Assembly (NCBI GenBank): GCA_963774895.1
Contig: CAVZGN010000001.1
Coordinates: forward strand, 620,001-684,000
Source: REEB76 sp963774895
Lineage (GTDB): Bacteria; Pseudomonadota; Gammaproteobacteria; Natronospirales; REEB76
Direction of reading: 5' to 3'
DNA: 64,000 nt
This document shows, piece by piece, positions 32,928-41,510 of the stretch. A program made the position numbers and the translations under genes. Under the pieces are notes generated by a model that did no database searches, was not told the origin of the DNA, and worked only from the letters and a program-made list of their open reading frames with translations. Within the stretch, counting starts at the first letter, position 1. Each line of letters opens with the position of its first letter.

Positions 32928-33680
32928 ATGGGCGTCCTGCAGATCCAGGTAGTGACGCTTTTTCCGGAGATGCTGGATGCGTTGCTGGCGTTCGGCGTCA
33001 CCGGACGTGCGGTGCAACGCAGTTTGCTGCAGGTGCAGGGCTGGAATCCGCGGGATTACACCAGCGACAGGCACCGCACTGTGGATGATCGGCCCTTCGG
33101 CGGCGGCCCGGGCATGGTGATGAAAGTACAGCCTCTGAGCGCGGCGATCCGCGCAGCACGGGAGGCGGCCGGACCGCAAGCGCGGGTGATTTTTCTGAGT
33201 CCGCAGGGCAAACGGTTCGAACAGCAGGATGCTGTGCGGCTCGCCGCTTCGACCGGCACGGTGCTGGTGGCGGGCCGCTACGAAGGTGTGGACGAGCGCG
33301 TCATCGAAGCCGAAGTGGACGAAGAATTGTCCATCGGTGATTACGTGCTTTCCGGCGGCGAACTGCCGGCACTGGTAGTGATCGATGCGCTGGCGCGTTT
33401 GTTGCCGGGCGCATTGAATGATGCGGACTCCGCGGCCGAAGATTCGTTCATGCACGGCCTGCTGGACTATCCGCATTACACGCGGCCGGAGGACATCGAC
33501 AGCCGGCAGGTGCCGCAGGTGTTGGTGAACGGCGACCATGCGGCCATAAGGCGCTGGCGACGACAGCAGGCGCTGGGTCGTACCTGGCTGCGGCGACCGG
33601 AATTGCTGGAGAAATTGGAATTGAGCACGGATGAACGCCAATGGTTGGACGAGTTCATCCAGGCGCACCCGAAGCGGTAA
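32928..33680 (+). CDS. trmD: tRNA (guanine-N1-)-methyltransferase TrmD
   Basis: A 250-residue SPOUT-family enzyme that forms m1G37 in tRNAs reading CNN and some GGN codons, preventing +1 frameshifts. Motifs include VVTLFPEMLDAL, DDRPFGGGPGMVMK (about 50-63), the trefoil-knot segment GRYEGVDERV and SIGDYVLSGGELPA. The C-terminal region YTRPEDIDSRQVPQVL is also conserved. Length matches the family. It starts one base after rimM. Confidence 0.97.
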   Translation: MGVLQIQVVTLFPEMLDALLAFGVTGRAVQRSLLQVQGWNPRDYTSDRHRTVDDRPFGGGPGMVMKVQPLSAAIRAAREAAGPQARVIFLSPQGKRFEQQDAVRLAASTGTVLVAGRYEGVDERVIEAEVDEELSIGDYVLSGGELPALVVIDALARLLPGALNDADSAAEDSFMHGLLDYPHYTRPEDIDSRQVPQVLVNGDHAAIRRWRRQQALGRTWLRRPELLEKLELSTDERQWLDEFIQAHPKR

Positions 33681-33709
33681 CTAACTGATTTGTGTAAAGG
33701 TAAATGACT

Positions 33710-34051
33710 ATGAACAAGATCATCGAACAGATTGAAAAAGCGCAACTGAAAGAGATACCGGCATTTTCACCCGGCGACACTGTCGTCGTGCAGGTGAAAG
33801 TCAAGGACGGCGAGCGCGAACGCCTGCAGGCTTTCGAGGGCATGGTGATCGCCAAGAGCAACCGCGGCCTGAACTCCTCGTTCACCGTGCGTAAGGTCTC
33901 TCACGGTGAAGGCGTGGAGCGCACCTTCCAGACCCATAGCCCCACCATCGGCGCCATTGAGCTGAAGCGCAAAGGCGACGTGCGCCGCGCCAAGCTCTAT
34001 TACCTGCGGGATCTGTCCGGCAAGGCCGCACGCATCCGCGAGAAGGTCTGA
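33710..34051 (+). CDS. rplS: 50S ribosomal protein L19
   Basis: A 113-residue protein at the 30S-50S interface. Family segments are FSPGDTVVVQVKV, RLQAFEGMVIAKSNRGLNSSFTVRK and AKLYYLRDLSGKAARI. The ATG at 33710 matches the start of homologues and has TAAAGG nine bases upstream; an ATG two codons earlier would have only three bases of spacing. It is the last gene of the rpsP operon. Confidence 0.96.
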   Translation: MNKIIEQIEKAQLKEIPAFSPGDTVVVQVKVKDGERERLQAFEGMVIAKSNRGLNSSFTVRKVSHGEGVERTFQTHSPTIGAIELKRKGDVRRAKLYYLRDLSGKAARIREKV

Positions 34052-34059
34052 AAACCCAA

Positions 34060-34224
34060 GCAAAAACCTGCTGCGCTCGGCATGATTTCGTTGCGGTCCG
34101 GTGCGCATTCCTCATGTACTGACGTGTACGCTCCGGTTGCTCAGCGTCCCGCGCCTCGTCCTGCCTTCGCTCGTGACGGTTTTTGAGCGGGTTTCGACGC
34201 TCATCAAACACCTGCTGCTACAAT
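34060..34224. other. Hairpin-rich spacer downstream of rplS
   Basis: The block holds an imperfect hairpin, CCGGTGCG (34098-34105) with CGCTCCGG (34129-34136), with GTAC repeated inside the loop. It ends with a terminator-like inverted repeat, TGAGCG (34184-34189) and CGCTCA (34198-34203), flanked by T-rich and A-rich runs so that it could work in both directions. TACAAT at 34219-34224 is a candidate -10 for the following gene. The middle part reads like a dispersed intergenic repeat, though no second copy was seen in this window. Confidence 0.4.
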
Positions 34225-34268
34225 GACGGGTGCCGCCGGCACCCGTTGTGCTATCAGCTCTGCAATCC

Positions 34269-36125
34269 ATGCGCATGCTGTCACGCAGTCTTGTGATCTT
34301 GTCCGCCGTCATACTGGTGATGGCGCTACCGGTGCATGCCGCGAAAAAACCCACAAAGCATAAACCCGCAGCGGCTGAAGCCGTCCCGCCGCCGGCGCAC
34401 CCACCACCGAATCTGAACGCCGCCCCCACACTCCAGGATATCAGCGGGTTTGCCTCGGCGGGCGCACCGAATCTGGCGCTGCAATTCATCGACCGCGACC
34501 AACCGGAGTTTACCCAGGACCCGGTAGGCTGGATGGCCTGGGAGCGGGAACGCATCTATCTCTACCAGTCCACCCGGAATTGGCAGGCCATCATCACACG
34601 TGCTCAGCATCCACCGATCGGGATCGGTGCGGATTTCAACCAATGGGAACAGATGCAGGCGGCCGCGGCCTGGTTGCAGCTCGGCAATGGCGATGCAGCC
34701 CGGGAAATCGTGCGCAGGCTCATCTGGAATCCAAAGGCTCTCCCCGATGACCAGAGCCTGAGCCAACTGCGGCAACTGGTGTTGCGCAGCTATCTTGCAG
34801 ATCAGCGTCTTGACGATGCCCAGACGGCGGTGATCCGCTACCGGCAGGATTATCCCCAGGACGCCGGTGACTGGCCGCTGCTGGAAGCGCGCCTGTTTCT
34901 GCGCACCCAGCAGCCACAAGCGGCGCTGGATGTGCTGCAGGGTAACAAGAGTCCAGATGCGGACATGCTGAGATTGTTGGCGCAGCTACGCACCGGCCAG
35001 ATGCCTCCAGATGCAGTCATGAAATCAGCCGTGAGCATGGGCCTGAACGGCAAATTGCCACTAGAGCAACGCCTACAGGCCTGGTTCATCGTGGCGCAAG
35101 CCGCCGGATCGCTCAATAATCCGGTGGCGAGCATCCAGGCATTACACAATGGCCTGGGCTTGCAGCCGGGATTGCTGGACCAGGATCCGGTGTTCGCCAT
35201 CACACCCGAGATGCTCTGGCATGCGTATATAGATTATGGCCAGGATCTTGGTAACCAGCTGCAAGTGGTCGTAGGCGACGACCAAGCCTGGTACTTGGCC
35301 GCATCCAATCGCTTCGATTCCAGCCCGGTGGCCGCCTGCGCGCTATTCAGCGTCGTGGCCTTCAACGCACTCGGCGCCCAGCAGCAGGGTGTCGCGCATT
35401 GGCAGTTCGCGAGTCTTATCCAGAAACAGAAGTATGGCCCGGTGGTGTTGCGACATTTGTATCTGGATTCCACACGTTTCAAGTCGCCAGGCGATATTCC
35501 AGCGGATGTACGCTACATCCTGGTCAACGACGTGCTGGCCATTCCCGATATCCCGCTGGCTTCAAGACTCATGCAAGGTCTGGATCAGCCGCCGCCGGAT
35601 ACCGATCCGGTAGCCTGGCAGCTGCAGCGCGCGCGCGTGTTCATCCTCGGCGGCAAACCGGATGCGGGTATCCAGGCGCTGAATACCTTGTTCTCCAGCG
35701 GTACACCGGTGGAACCGGACGATGTGCTGCCGGTGCTGTTCGATCTGCAGACCATCGGCCGCAACCGGGAAGCGATTCCGTTCTTCGATGCGCTGTTGCA
35801 GGCGAATCTGACTTCCGATCAGCAGCGCCAGCTGCTGTTCTGGATCGCGGATTCCTATAAAGGCATCGGTGATTATCCGCAGGCAGCGGAACTGTATCTG
35901 CGCTCCGCGATACTGGTGGATCCCTATGCCATGGATCCGTGGGCCAAGAGCGCGCGTTATCAAGCGGCGCAGATGCTCGCCAAAGCCGGCTATATAGAAG
36001 ATGCGCGCAACCTCTTTCAGGGGCTGCTGAACGCCACAAAAGATCCATCACAGCAGGCCCTGCTGCGGCACGACATGCAACAGTTGATGCTGGTAAAGCC
36101 TGTCAAACCAGCAGATAAACCTTGA
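34269..36125 (+). CDS. Secreted TPR-repeat protein of unknown function
   Basis: A 618-residue protein with a signal peptide (MRMLSRSLVILSAVILVMALPVHA, cleavage after about residue 24). A Lys/Pro-rich linker follows, then a long helical region with TPR-like units throughout, for example LQFIDRDQPEF near the start and IGDYPQAAELYLRSAILVDP near 540-560. No enzymatic motif was found. It is likely periplasmic. The ATG at 34269 is chosen because it begins the signal peptide; a frame open to 34230 adds a non-signal extension. It precedes a PLP decarboxylase after 23 bp on the same strand. Confidence 0.7.
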   Translation: MRMLSRSLVILSAVILVMALPVHAAKKPTKHKPAAAEAVPPPAHPPPNLNAAPTLQDISGFASAGAPNLALQFIDRDQPEFTQDPVGWMAWERERIYLYQSTRNWQAIITRAQHPPIGIGADFNQWEQMQAAAAWLQLGNGDAAREIVRRLIWNPKALPDDQSLSQLRQLVLRSYLADQRLDDAQTAVIRYRQDYPQDAGDWPLLEARLFLRTQQPQAALDVLQGNKSPDADMLRLLAQLRTGQMPPDAVMKSAVSMGLNGKLPLEQRLQAWFIVAQAAGSLNNPVASIQALHNGLGLQPGLLDQDPVFAITPEMLWHAYIDYGQDLGNQLQVVVGDDQAWYLAASNRFDSSPVAACALFSVVAFNALGAQQQGVAHWQFASLIQKQKYGPVVLRHLYLDSTRFKSPGDIPADVRYILVNDVLAIPDIPLASRLMQGLDQPPPDTDPVAWQLQRARVFILGGKPDAGIQALNTLFSSGTPVEPDDVLPVLFDLQTIGRNREAIPFFDALLQANLTSDQQRQLLFWIADSYKGIGDYPQAAELYLRSAILVDPYAMDPWAKSARYQAAQMLAKAGYIEDARNLFQGLLNATKDPSQQALLRHDMQQLMLVKPVKPADKP

Positions 36126-36148
36126 TCGGGTAACCCAAGATAATCGTT

Positions 36149-37501
36149 ATGCTGGAGAGCGACAGTCTGCAATATCTTGATGAGGCCTTGGCAGTTCTGG
36201 AGCGGGGGTTCAGCGAGCTACCGGCCTTCGAGACAGCCGTAGAGCCGGAGCGCCTGCGTGCCGTATTGCGGGATGTGGCATTACGGCTGCAGGACAACTT
36301 CCCATATCCCCACCCGTTGTATGCCGGTCAGATGCTGAAACCGCCGCATCGGATTGCGCGGCTGGCCTATATGCTGGCGCTGTATATCAACCCGAATAAC
36401 CACGCGCTGGATGGCGGCCGCGCCAGCTCGGCCATGGAGAAAGAAGCGGTCGCCAACATCGCCCGCCTGTTCGGCTACACCGGCCATCTTGGCCATCTGT
36501 GTGCCAGCGGCACGATCGCCAACTTGGAAGCCTTGTGGGTAGCGCGCCATGCAGGTGCGCAAGGCCTGGTGCTGGCCGCGGAACAAGCCCATTACACCCA
36601 CGCCCGTATGTGTGAAGTATTGCAGCTGCCTTTCCAGAGCGTGGCGGTGGACGCAATAGGCCGCATGGACATGAACGCGCTCGAAGATACATTGAAACGT
36701 GAACACGTGGCTACCGTGGTGGCGACGCTCGGAAGCACTTCCCTGGGCGCTGTGGATCCCTTGGGTGAGATCTTGCGATTGCGTGAGCGTCATGGATTCC
36801 GCGTGCATGTGGACGCGGCCTATGGTGGTTATTTCATACTGGCCGCCAATCTGGACGGCGAGACGCGCGCCGCCTTCGATGTCATCTCACAAGCCGATTC
36901 CATCGTGGTGGATCCCCACAAGCATGGTCTGCAGCCCTACGGCTGCGGTTGCGTGCTATTGCGCGATCCGGCGGAAGGCCGGTTTTACAAACATGAATCT
37001 CCTTATACCTATTTCACTTCCGCGGAACTGCATCTTGGAGAAATCAGCCTGGAATGCTCCCGGCCCGGAGCGGCGGCCGTGGCTTTGTGGGCCACCCAGA
37101 AATTGTTGCCGATGGTGCCAGGCGGCGAATTCGCCCATGGACTCGAGGCTTCACATCGGGCGGCACAGGCATTGCACCAGCACGTGACGGACGGCCAACA
37201 ATATATCGCCGGTCCAAAACCGGAATTGGATATCGTCGTCTGGACTCTGGCGGCTTCCGGCAGGGCGGCGGCCAGCCGCCGAGCACAGGCAGTATTCGAT
37301 GCCGCTGCGAAGCGGCAACTGCATCTGGCTCTGTTGCGTGTTCCTGATCGCCTGGCCACTGACTGGTGGTCGGAATTGGCACACGATGCGGACACGGTCA
37401 TCGCGCTGCGTTCCTGCCTCATGAAGCCGGAACACGAAGAGTGGCTGGCGCGTATCCTGGCACTGTTGGATACTGCCACGCATGAATCGCTGAGCGCATA
37501 A
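36149..37501 (+). CDS. PLP-dependent group II decarboxylase family protein
   Basis: A 450-residue fold-type I PLP enzyme of the aromatic-amino-acid/glutamate/tyrosine decarboxylase group. The active-site lysine is Lys258 in VDPHKHGLQPYGCGCVLLRD; HVDAAYGGYF carries the conserved Asp that pairs with the PLP ring nitrogen; and SGTIANLEALWVAR is the cofactor phosphate-binding region. The N-terminal PYPHPLYAGQM and NNHALDG segments match bacterial tyrosine-decarboxylase-like or L-2,4-diaminobutyrate-type proteins. The substrate cannot be fixed from sequence. The neighbours, a secreted TPR protein and SppA, give no clear pathway. Confidence 0.8.
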   Translation: MLESDSLQYLDEALAVLERGFSELPAFETAVEPERLRAVLRDVALRLQDNFPYPHPLYAGQMLKPPHRIARLAYMLALYINPNNHALDGGRASSAMEKEAVANIARLFGYTGHLGHLCASGTIANLEALWVARHAGAQGLVLAAEQAHYTHARMCEVLQLPFQSVAVDAIGRMDMNALEDTLKREHVATVVATLGSTSLGAVDPLGEILRLRERHGFRVHVDAAYGGYFILAANLDGETRAAFDVISQADSIVVDPHKHGLQPYGCGCVLLRDPAEGRFYKHESPYTYFTSAELHLGEISLECSRPGAAAVALWATQKLLPMVPGGEFAHGLEASHRAAQALHQHVTDGQQYIAGPKPELDIVVWTLAASGRAAASRRAQAVFDAAAKRQLHLALLRVPDRLATDWWSELAHDADTVIALRSCLMKPEHEEWLARILALLDTATHESLSA

Positions 37502-37565
37502 TATGTCTATCCGTTGTGTTACAGACTTAACCAACACTTCCTCTTAGACAACTTCTGGAACCTTC

Positions 37566-39440
37566 ATGAGCGATAAGAATTTTTTCGTACGGATCTTTGG
37601 CGGCACCTGGCACCTGTGGGATTTTCTGTGCCGGCTGGCCATAAACCTGCTGATCACTGTCATTGTGGTATTCATACTGGTGGGAGTGTTCGGTTCTCAC
37701 CGGTTGCAGGTGCCCGCATCAGCAGCCTTGGTGGTGGACCCGCAGGGTGATTTGGTGGAACAGTTCTCAGGCGACCCGGTGCAGCGCGCCATCAGCAGGA
37801 TGATGGGGCAGAAGCAGCGGTCACAGACGCGGTTGCGCGATGTCATCGCTGCGATCGAACATGCTAAAGATGATCGTCGCATCAAAGCACTGGTTTTGGA
37901 AACCGATGAGATGGGCGGTGGCGGCATCCTCGGCGGTGCCGCATTGAGCGATTTGCAGGATATCGACCGTGCCATCCAGGAGTTCAAAAAAACCGGCAAA
38001 CCGGTATTCGCCGTCGGCGACTCCTATAGCCAGAGCCAGTATTACCTGGCGTCCCAGGCCAATACAGTCTTCATCCATCCGCAAGGCATGGTGTTCCTGC
38101 ACGGCTACGGCATCTTTCAACCCTATTTCAAGGAAGCACTCGATAAGCTGGGTGTGGATGTAAACATTTTCCGCGTGGGTAAATACAAATCGGCGGTCGA
38201 GCCGCTCATGCTGAATAGTATGTCCGCGGATGCACGCAGTGATTGGAGTGGGGTGGTGAACACGCTCTGGAGTGCTTACCAGCAGGATGTCACCAAGGCG
38301 CGCAATCTCAAGCCGGATGCGCTCAGCAAATACATAAACAATGCAGACACGGGCTTGGCGAGTGTCGGCGGCGATGCCGCCAAGCTGGCCCTGAAAGCCG
38401 GTCTGGTGGACAAGATCGCCACCGAAGATCAGATGGCGGATGCGGTCTCCAAGGTGGTGGGCGAATCCAATCACAGTTTCCGCCAAATCGATTTCCGTGA
38501 TTACCTGCAGGTTACAGGCGTTGATGGGATTCACCGCATGGATGGCGACGCGGTGGGGATTATCGTGGCCGCCGGCGACATCCAACCTGGCGATCAACCC
38601 GCAGGCAGCATCGGCGGTGACTCCACTTCCGATCTGATCCGCAGCGCACGCTACGACGATTCCATCAAAGCCGTGGTGTTACGCGTAGACAGCCCCGGCG
38701 GCAGCGCCTTTGCATCCGACTTGATACTGCGCCAGATCGAGCTCACCAAGGAGGCCGGCAAGCCGGTGGTGGTCTCCATGGGCTCGGTGGCCGCGTCCGG
38801 TGGTTACTGGATATCCATGGCGGGCGACGAGATCTTCGCCAACCCCACCACGCTTACGGGCTCCATTGGAATCTTCGGCCTGTTCCCGACCTTCCAGAAG
38901 ACCTTGGCCAAGATCGGGGTGCATACCGACGGCGTTGGCACCACGCCCCTGAGCGATGCCTTTGATGTGACCCGGCCCATGTCACCGATGATGCAGAAGA
39001 TCTTCCAGCTGGATATCGATAACGGCTATCAGGATTTCATCACCAAGGTGGCGCATAACCGCCATATGAGTATCGCGGATGTGAACGCCATCGGCCAGGG
39101 CCGGGTATGGAGCGGAAAGGCAGCCAAGCGTCTCGGTCTGGTGGATAAGATCGGCGATCTGCAGGACGCAGTGGCGGCGGCTGCCAAACTCGCCAAGCTC
39201 GGTCCGCATTATGCGGTGCGCTATATCGAGCAACCACTGAGTCTCACCGACCGGGTGATCATCGCCATGGCTAATAACAGCGATGCCAGTCTTAACACGA
39301 ATCTGACATCCAGTTTGCTATCGTCCGCTGACTTCAGTAGCTCACCCTGGTATGCGGAGATGCTGCATCTGACCGAAAGCTTCAAGACATTCACCGATCC
39401 ACGTGGCATCTATGCCTACTGCTTCTGTGCCATCCAATAG
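37566..39440 (+). CDS. sppA: Signal peptide peptidase SppA (67K type)
   Basis: A 624-residue inner-membrane serine protease that degrades cleaved signal peptides. One N-terminal transmembrane helix (about 24-44) is followed by two tandem S49 protease domains, as in the long E. coli form. The catalytic lysine is in GKYKSAVEP (Lys208) and the nucleophilic serine in SMGSVAASGGYW (Ser411), equivalent to Lys209/Ser409 of E. coli. RVDSPGGSAFASD is a further conserved segment. The ATG at 37566 follows a weak ribosome-binding site. Confidence 0.94.
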   Translation: MSDKNFFVRIFGGTWHLWDFLCRLAINLLITVIVVFILVGVFGSHRLQVPASAALVVDPQGDLVEQFSGDPVQRAISRMMGQKQRSQTRLRDVIAAIEHAKDDRRIKALVLETDEMGGGGILGGAALSDLQDIDRAIQEFKKTGKPVFAVGDSYSQSQYYLASQANTVFIHPQGMVFLHGYGIFQPYFKEALDKLGVDVNIFRVGKYKSAVEPLMLNSMSADARSDWSGVVNTLWSAYQQDVTKARNLKPDALSKYINNADTGLASVGGDAAKLALKAGLVDKIATEDQMADAVSKVVGESNHSFRQIDFRDYLQVTGVDGIHRMDGDAVGIIVAAGDIQPGDQPAGSIGGDSTSDLIRSARYDDSIKAVVLRVDSPGGSAFASDLILRQIELTKEAGKPVVVSMGSVAASGGYWISMAGDEIFANPTTLTGSIGIFGLFPTFQKTLAKIGVHTDGVGTTPLSDAFDVTRPMSPMMQKIFQLDIDNGYQDFITKVAHNRHMSIADVNAIGQGRVWSGKAAKRLGLVDKIGDLQDAVAAAAKLAKLGPHYAVRYIEQPLSLTDRVIIAMANNSDASLNTNLTSSLLSSADFSSSPWYAEMLHLTESFKTFTDPRGIYAYCFCAIQ

Positions 39441-39464
39441 GCGGTCAGTCGCGGATTCTTAACC

Positions 39465-39950
39465 ATGTTTGAAATTAAGACCGCCCGGGCTGAGAACAAG
39501 AGCGCTTTATACCAGCAACTGGCTGATCAGGTCCGTAGCCTGCTGCATGCTGAGCATGACCTGATCGCCAATGCCGCCAATCTCTGCGCCTTGCTGTATC
39601 ACGCCTTGCCGGATGTGAACTGGGTGGGATTCTATTTCCTCAAGAATGGGGAACTAGTGGTTGGTCCGTTTCAGGGCAAACCCGCGTGCGTGCGCATCGC
39701 CTTGGGCAAGGGCGTATGCGGAACGGCAGCTGTCAAACGCCAGATCATTGTGGTAGCGGATGTGAACCAGTTCCCGGGACACATCTTCTGCGATGCGGAT
39801 TCCCGTTCGGAAGTTGTTGTACCGCTGGTAAAGAATGATCAACTGCTGGGTGTGCTGGATATCGACAGTCCCATGCTCGCGCGCTTTGATGAGGAAGATC
39901 GCATTAATCTGGAAAAATTATCAAGAGTTTTCTTGGATGCGCTAGGTTAA
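39465..39950 (+). CDS. msrC: Free methionine-(R)-sulfoxide reductase (GAF domain)
   Basis: A 161-residue GAF-fold enzyme that reduces free Met-R-sulfoxide. The three catalytic and resolving cysteines of the family are present: Cys75 (KPACVRI), Cys85 (GKGVCGTA) and Cys109 (HIFCDADS). WVGFYFLKNGELVVGPFQG and SEVVVPL are typical segments. The length is close to that of E. coli YebR. It is convergent with psd, separated by one base, and 24 bp downstream of sppA. Confidence 0.92.
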   Translation: MFEIKTARAENKSALYQQLADQVRSLLHAEHDLIANAANLCALLYHALPDVNWVGFYFLKNGELVVGPFQGKPACVRIALGKGVCGTAAVKRQIIVVADVNQFPGHIFCDADSRSEVVVPLVKNDQLLGVLDIDSPMLARFDEEDRINLEKLSRVFLDALG

Positions 39951-39951
39951 G

Positions 39952-40824
39952 TTACAGCTTCTCGCCAATCGCCTGCCCTATGCGCATACTCGCACCGGCT
40001 TCCAGCCCGGCTCTCCAGCGGATCTTTTGTCGGCCGAACAGCAGGATTACCGTGGATCCCATGTTGAAGCGCCCCAGCTCCGCGCCTTTTTTCAACTGCA
40101 CTGCATCACACTGATAGTCCCAGCTGCGCATCTGCTTGAGGTACGGCGGCGTTATTTCACCCGCCCACACGGTCTCGATACTGCCCACGTTGAGCGCACC
40201 GACCATGACGACAGCCATGGGACCGGCACGCGTATCAAACATTGTTGCGACACGCTCATTGCGTGCGAACAGCTTGGGTACGGAACGGGTGGCGGATGGA
40301 TTGACACTGAACAGGCGGCCGGGCACGTATAGCATCTGCCGCAGGCTGCCGTCCACAGGCATGTGAACACGGTGATAGTCCCTGGGCGACAGGTACAAGG
40401 TCGCAAATTCTCCGTCCGCGAATTGATTGGCCAGTGCGGCACTGCCGGCGAGCAATTCCAGCACGCTGTAGGTCCGGCCCTTGGCCTGGAGAATGTGATC
40501 TTGTTTGATCCCACCGATCTGGCTGATACGGCCGTCCACCGGACAGGCTATGTCTTTACCCCCGGTCCCAAGCGGACGCACGCCGTCACGCAAGGCGCGA
40601 GTGAAGAACATGTTGAAGCTTGAATAGACGCGGTAATCCGGCTCAGCAGCCTCGCTCATGTCCACATGAAAGCGCTGGATGAAACGGTGAATGAACCAGT
40701 TTTTGACAATGGGCGTTTCCACGCGCGCGAGCCGGTGCACCAGGCGCGAGATGGCATGCTGCGGTAGTGGGTATTGCAAACCAGCCTTTATCCGGTCCAG
40801 GAGTGAGACTTCGGTTTCGTGCAT
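39952..40824 (-). CDS. psd: Phosphatidylserine decarboxylase
   Basis: A 290-residue membrane-associated proenzyme that makes phosphatidylethanolamine. The self-cleavage site is MGST near residue 256 (LGST in E. coli), where the Ser becomes the pyruvoyl group. PVDGRISQIG carries the conserved Asp and YHRVHMPVDG the His of the catalytic triad. Family N-terminal segments such as FNMFFTRALRDGVRPL are present. It belongs to a minus-strand pair with the PCu(A)C-like gene, 14 bp downstream of it. Confidence 0.95.
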   Translation of the reverse strand: MHETEVSLLDRIKAGLQYPLPQHAISRLVHRLARVETPIVKNWFIHRFIQRFHVDMSEAAEPDYRVYSSFNMFFTRALRDGVRPLGTGGKDIACPVDGRISQIGGIKQDHILQAKGRTYSVLELLAGSAALANQFADGEFATLYLSPRDYHRVHMPVDGSLRQMLYVPGRLFSVNPSATRSVPKLFARNERVATMFDTRAGPMAVVMVGALNVGSIETVWAGEITPPYLKQMRSWDYQCDAVQLKKGAELGRFNMGSTVILLFGRQKIRWRAGLEAGASMRIGQAIGEKL

Positions 40825-40838
40825 GCCGCTTTGCTTGT

Positions 40839-41285
40839 TCAGCTTTGAGGCTGATCATGGCGCACGGGCGCCATGATGGTGAGCGAGGAATGGTCTGAGA
40901 ACGTCAACGTCAGTGTCACCAAGTCGCCGTCGTATAGTTGCTTCGCGGGTTTTATGAGCACCAGATAATAGCTGTCGGGCGCGAAGCTGAGACTCTCGTG
41001 GGCAGCAATGCTTACTTTCGATATAAGCTGCTGAGCGGCCTCGCCATCATCCGAGGTGTCGCGGCGGATCACGATCGAACCAAAATCCGGACTGGAGATC
41101 GTCGCCAGTATCAGTGTCTGGTCGGAAAGATTCTTCAGAACCATATAACCAGTCATAGCATCAGTTTCGGATTTTGCCGGGTGGACCCAGACATGCGTGG
41201 CGGACACGCCCGGACCATCCGCGTGGGCAGTGAGCGGCAGCATTCCGATAGCCATGAGCAGCAGCACAACAAACTTATGTGGCAT
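40839..41285 (-). CDS. PCu(A)C-like periplasmic protein lacking usual copper ligands
   Basis: A 148-residue protein with a signal peptide (about 1-22, cleavage after AHA) and a cupredoxin-like DUF461/PCu(A)C domain. TGYMVLKNLSDQ and APDSYYLVLIKPAKQL match the conserved strands of the family. In typical members the metal is held by an H(M)x10Mx21HxM pattern, with HxM following a VEIH segment; here the corresponding stretch is SIVIRRDTSDDGEAAQQ, with no His or Met. It may therefore bind copper differently or not at all. It is the first gene of a pair with psd. Confidence 0.72.
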   Translation of the reverse strand: MPHKFVVLLLMAIGMLPLTAHADGPGVSATHVWVHPAKSETDAMTGYMVLKNLSDQTLILATISSPDFGSIVIRRDTSDDGEAAQQLISKVSIAAHESLSFAPDSYYLVLIKPAKQLYDGDLVTLTLTFSDHSSLTIMAPVRHDQPQS

Positions 41286-41475
41286 CAGCCTCTCCAGAAA
41301 GCGGCACGCTAGTATGGAGATTTATCAGCATACGTTCGGGCGTGCATGGGGAAGAAGACAGGGACACGTGGGTCCAACAGTCTGTCAAGCAACGCCCGCT
41401 GCAGCTACAACCTGCGGCCATCCAAATAGCATGCAGCTGTTCAAAGTATGCCATGCTGGGATGGCGCACGCATAT

Positions 41476-41489
41476 TTCGTTTATCATAT
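41476..41489. repeat. 14-bp motif shared by the prmB and accD upstream regions
   Basis: TTCGTTTATCATAT occurs here, 22 bases before the prmB start, and again at 48303-48316 upstream of accD. CAGGATATTTAT is also shared (41501-41512 and 48404-48415), next to the two start codons. This may be a common promoter or operator. The rest of the 225-bp spacer between the PCu(A)C gene and prmB shows nothing recognisable. Confidence 0.35.
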
Positions 41490-41510
41490 GGGCATAGTTT
41501 CAGGATATTT

